Of a stretch of DNA of 33,461 bases, positions 31,922-33,461 are shown one piece after another. The DNA lies in NCBI GenBank assembly GCA_037446915.1, contig JBBIHP010000018.1, positions 1 to 33,461 on the forward strand, read 5' to 3'. A program made the translations under genes and the position numbers. Origin of the DNA: DSXH01 sp037446915. GTDB taxonomy: Bacteria > Bacteroidota > Ignavibacteria > Ignavibacteriales > Melioribacteraceae. Numbering within the stretch: position 1 is the stretch's first letter; each line of letters starts with the position of its first letter. The notes below the pieces were generated by a model. It had not been told where the DNA came from, ran no database searches, and saw nothing but the letters and a program-made list of their open reading frames with translations.

Positions 31922-33461
31922 TTATTCAACAGTTACTGATTTGGCTAAATTTCTTGGTTGATCAACATTTAATCCTTTCTTTACTGCAATGTGATATGCA
32001 AGTAATTGTAAAGGAATAACGCTTAATATCGGCTGAAGCATATTAATTGTCTTTGGTATTTTAATAACATGATCTACAAGTTTTTCTATTTGATTATCAT
32101 CTTCATTTACAATTGCAAGAATTCTTCCTTTTCTTGCTTTAACTTCTTCTATATTACTAACAACTTTTTCATAAACTGAATCTTTAGTAGCAATGAACAC
32201 AACCGGCATATTGTCATCGATTAATGCGATCGGACCATGTTTCATTTCTGCAGCAGGATAACCTTCTGCATGTATATATGAAATTTCTTTTAACTTAAGT
32301 GCACCTTCTAAAGCTACAGGAAAGTGATAACCTCTTCCTAAGTATAAAAAGTTTCTACAATCAACATATTTATCGGCTATTTTTTCTATCAGTTCATTTT
32401 GTTTTAGTATTACTTCAACCTTCTTTGTTAAATTCTGCATCTCTTCAATTATCTCGTGTCCTTCAGGTTGATTAAGATTCTTTCTACGCGCTATTAGAAG
32501 TGTTATTAAAGAGAGGACGAGTAATTGAGAAGTAAATGCTTTTGTTGAAGCAACACCAATTTCTGGTCCGGCGTGAATATAAACACCGGCTTCACTTTCT
32601 CTGGCAATCGAACTGCCAACAACGTTACAGATGCCAAGACATAGTGCACCTTTCTTCTTAGCTTCCTTTAATGCTGCAAGTGTATCAGCAGTTTCACCGC
32701 TTTGCGAAATAAAAAATACTGTATCCCTTGAGGTTATGATAGGGTGACGGTAACGGAATTCCGATGCATATTCAACTTCAACCGGAATACCAGTGTATTG
32801 CTCCATCATATACTCACCGACTAATGCAGCATGCCATGATGTTCCGCAAGCAGAAATAATAATACGATCGGAATTTGCAATTCTATCTTCGTAACCCTGT
32901 AATCCGCCTAATTTCGAAATTCCTTCTTTAGAAACAAGTCTTCCTCTCATGGAATTGTATAGAGATTCCGGTTGTTCCATAATTTCTTTAAGCATGTAAT
33001 GTGCATAGCCGCCTTTGGTAAGCTCATCTATACTTACATCTACTTCATGAATTTCTTTTTTAATATTTACATCAAGAATTGTTTTTGCCTGAAAATGATC
33101 ATTAAATACTTCTGCTATTTCGCCATCCTCAAGGTATACGACCTGACTCGTATGAGCGATCAAAGCATTAACATCTGATGCAATAAAGTTTTCGTTTTTA
33201 CCAATTCCAATTACAAGCGGAGAACCTTTTTTGGCAACAACAATTTTATTTGGTTCATTTTTATAGATAACAGCTATTCCATAAGTGCCTTCAACTTCAT
33301 TCAAAGCATACCTTACAGCCTGGAATAGATCGTTTTTTATTTTAAGATAGTGGTCAATTAGGTGAGCTAATACTTCTGTATCTGTTTCGCTAACAAATTT
33401 ATAACCCTCTTCTAATAATCCGTTTTTTAATGAAACGTAGTTTTCAATTATTCCATTATGA
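31922..33461 (-). CDS. glmS: glutamine--fructose-6-phosphate aminotransferase (isomerizing), 5'-truncated by window edge
   Basis: Makes glucosamine-6-phosphate for peptidoglycan and LPS. The frame stays open to the right edge: bases 33305-33460 still encode conserved GlmS sequence (HNGIIENYVSLKNGLLEEGY, then FVSETDTEVLAHLIDHYL). A TTG at 33302-33304 is therefore internal, not the start. About 512 residues are visible and roughly the first 100, including the catalytic N-terminal Cys, lie outside. Two SIS domains are seen (ISACGTSWHAALVGEY and GRGYHFPVALEGALKLKEIS with EMKHGPIALID), and the C-terminus ends in the hallmark PRNLAKSVTVE. Confidence 0.97.
   Translation of the reverse strand, partial: HNGIIENYVSLKNGLLEEGYKFVSETDTEVLAHLIDHYLKIKNDLFQAVRYALNEVEGTYGIAVIYKNEPNKIVVAKKGSPLVIGIGKNENFIASDVNALIAHTSQVVYLEDGEIAEVFNDHFQAKTILDVNIKKEIHEVDVSIDELTKGGYAHYMLKEIMEQPESLYNSMRGRLVSKEGISKLGGLQGYEDRIANSDRIIISACGTSWHAALVGEYMMEQYTGIPVEVEYASEFRYRHPIITSRDTVFFISQSGETADTLAALKEAKKKGALCLGICNVVGSSIARESEAGVYIHAGPEIGVASTKAFTSQLLVLSLITLLIARRKNLNQPEGHEIIEEMQNLTKKVEVILKQNELIEKIADKYVDCRNFLYLGRGYHFPVALEGALKLKEISYIHAEGYPAAEMKHGPIALIDDNMPVVFIATKDSVYEKVVSNIEEVKARKGRILAIVNEDDNQIEKLVDHVIKIPKTINMLQPILSVIPLQLLAYHIAVKKGLNVDQPRNLAKSVTVE

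Noticed and set aside
31922..33304. glmS starting at a TTG at 33302-33304
   Set aside because: The frame continues to the window edge with conserved GlmS residues (SETDTEVLAHLI and the HNGIIENY segment), so that TTG is internal.

Overview
The window is 33.5 kb of AT-rich, gene-dense bacterial chromosome. It carries ordinary housekeeping and biosynthetic genes, mostly in tight minus-strand operons. I see no phage, transposase, CRISPR array, rRNA or tRNA. The gene content suggests an Ignavibacteria-like member of the Bacteroidota/Chlorobiota lineage. The pointers are a three-gene set of secreted SurA-like foldases, a Kgd-type 2-oxoglutarate dehydrogenase fused to an acyltransferase domain, a bacterial LysW (amino-carrier-protein) lysine pathway, REP-like short repeats, and TAnnTTTG promoter-like boxes. 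This placement is inference, not a database result.

Layout, left to right. Bases 1-278 are non-coding, with REP-like repeats and a strong hairpin terminator. Bases 279-4793 (minus) hold nuoABCDEF, the hydrophilic arm of Complex I plus NuoA; nuoG-N are absent. Bases 4867-10821 (minus) hold a LysW-type lysine operon in the order lysW, homocitrate synthase, lysX, lysY, [repeat tract], class II glutamine-amidotransferase-fold protein, lysZ, lysJ. lysW encodes only 55 residues. Divergent from it (11021-14659, plus) is the fused 2-oxoglutarate dehydrogenase. Bases 14669-21001 (minus) form an envelope block: three SurA/parvulin-type foldases, a MoxR ATPase and an M23 peptidase lipoprotein. Bases 21089-24114 (minus) hold an apparently solitary DNA methyltransferase and metG. 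Bases 24299-25618 (plus) encode a secreted alkaline-phosphatase-fold protein that has lost most metal-binding histidines. Bases 25680-33461 (minus) hold glmS (running off the right edge), a cyclic-2,3-diphosphoglycerate-synthetase-like GTPase, carbamate kinase, ornithine carbamoyltransferase, two unrecognised genes and a long-chain acyl-CoA synthetase.

The most interesting reading is in the lysine operon. No LysK (the peptidase that releases lysine from LysW) is present. Instead, a gene overlapping lysZ encodes an Ntn-hydrolase of the class II amidotransferase fold, some of whose relatives cleave gamma-glutamyl bonds. The LysW-lysine linkage is exactly a gamma-glutamyl amide, so this protein is a candidate replacement for LysK. 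A second unexplained feature is a degenerate 6-bp-period repeat family (GATCAA/GAGCAA-like units) at three intergenic loci. One of these forms a perfect 15-bp inverted repeat between convergent genes.
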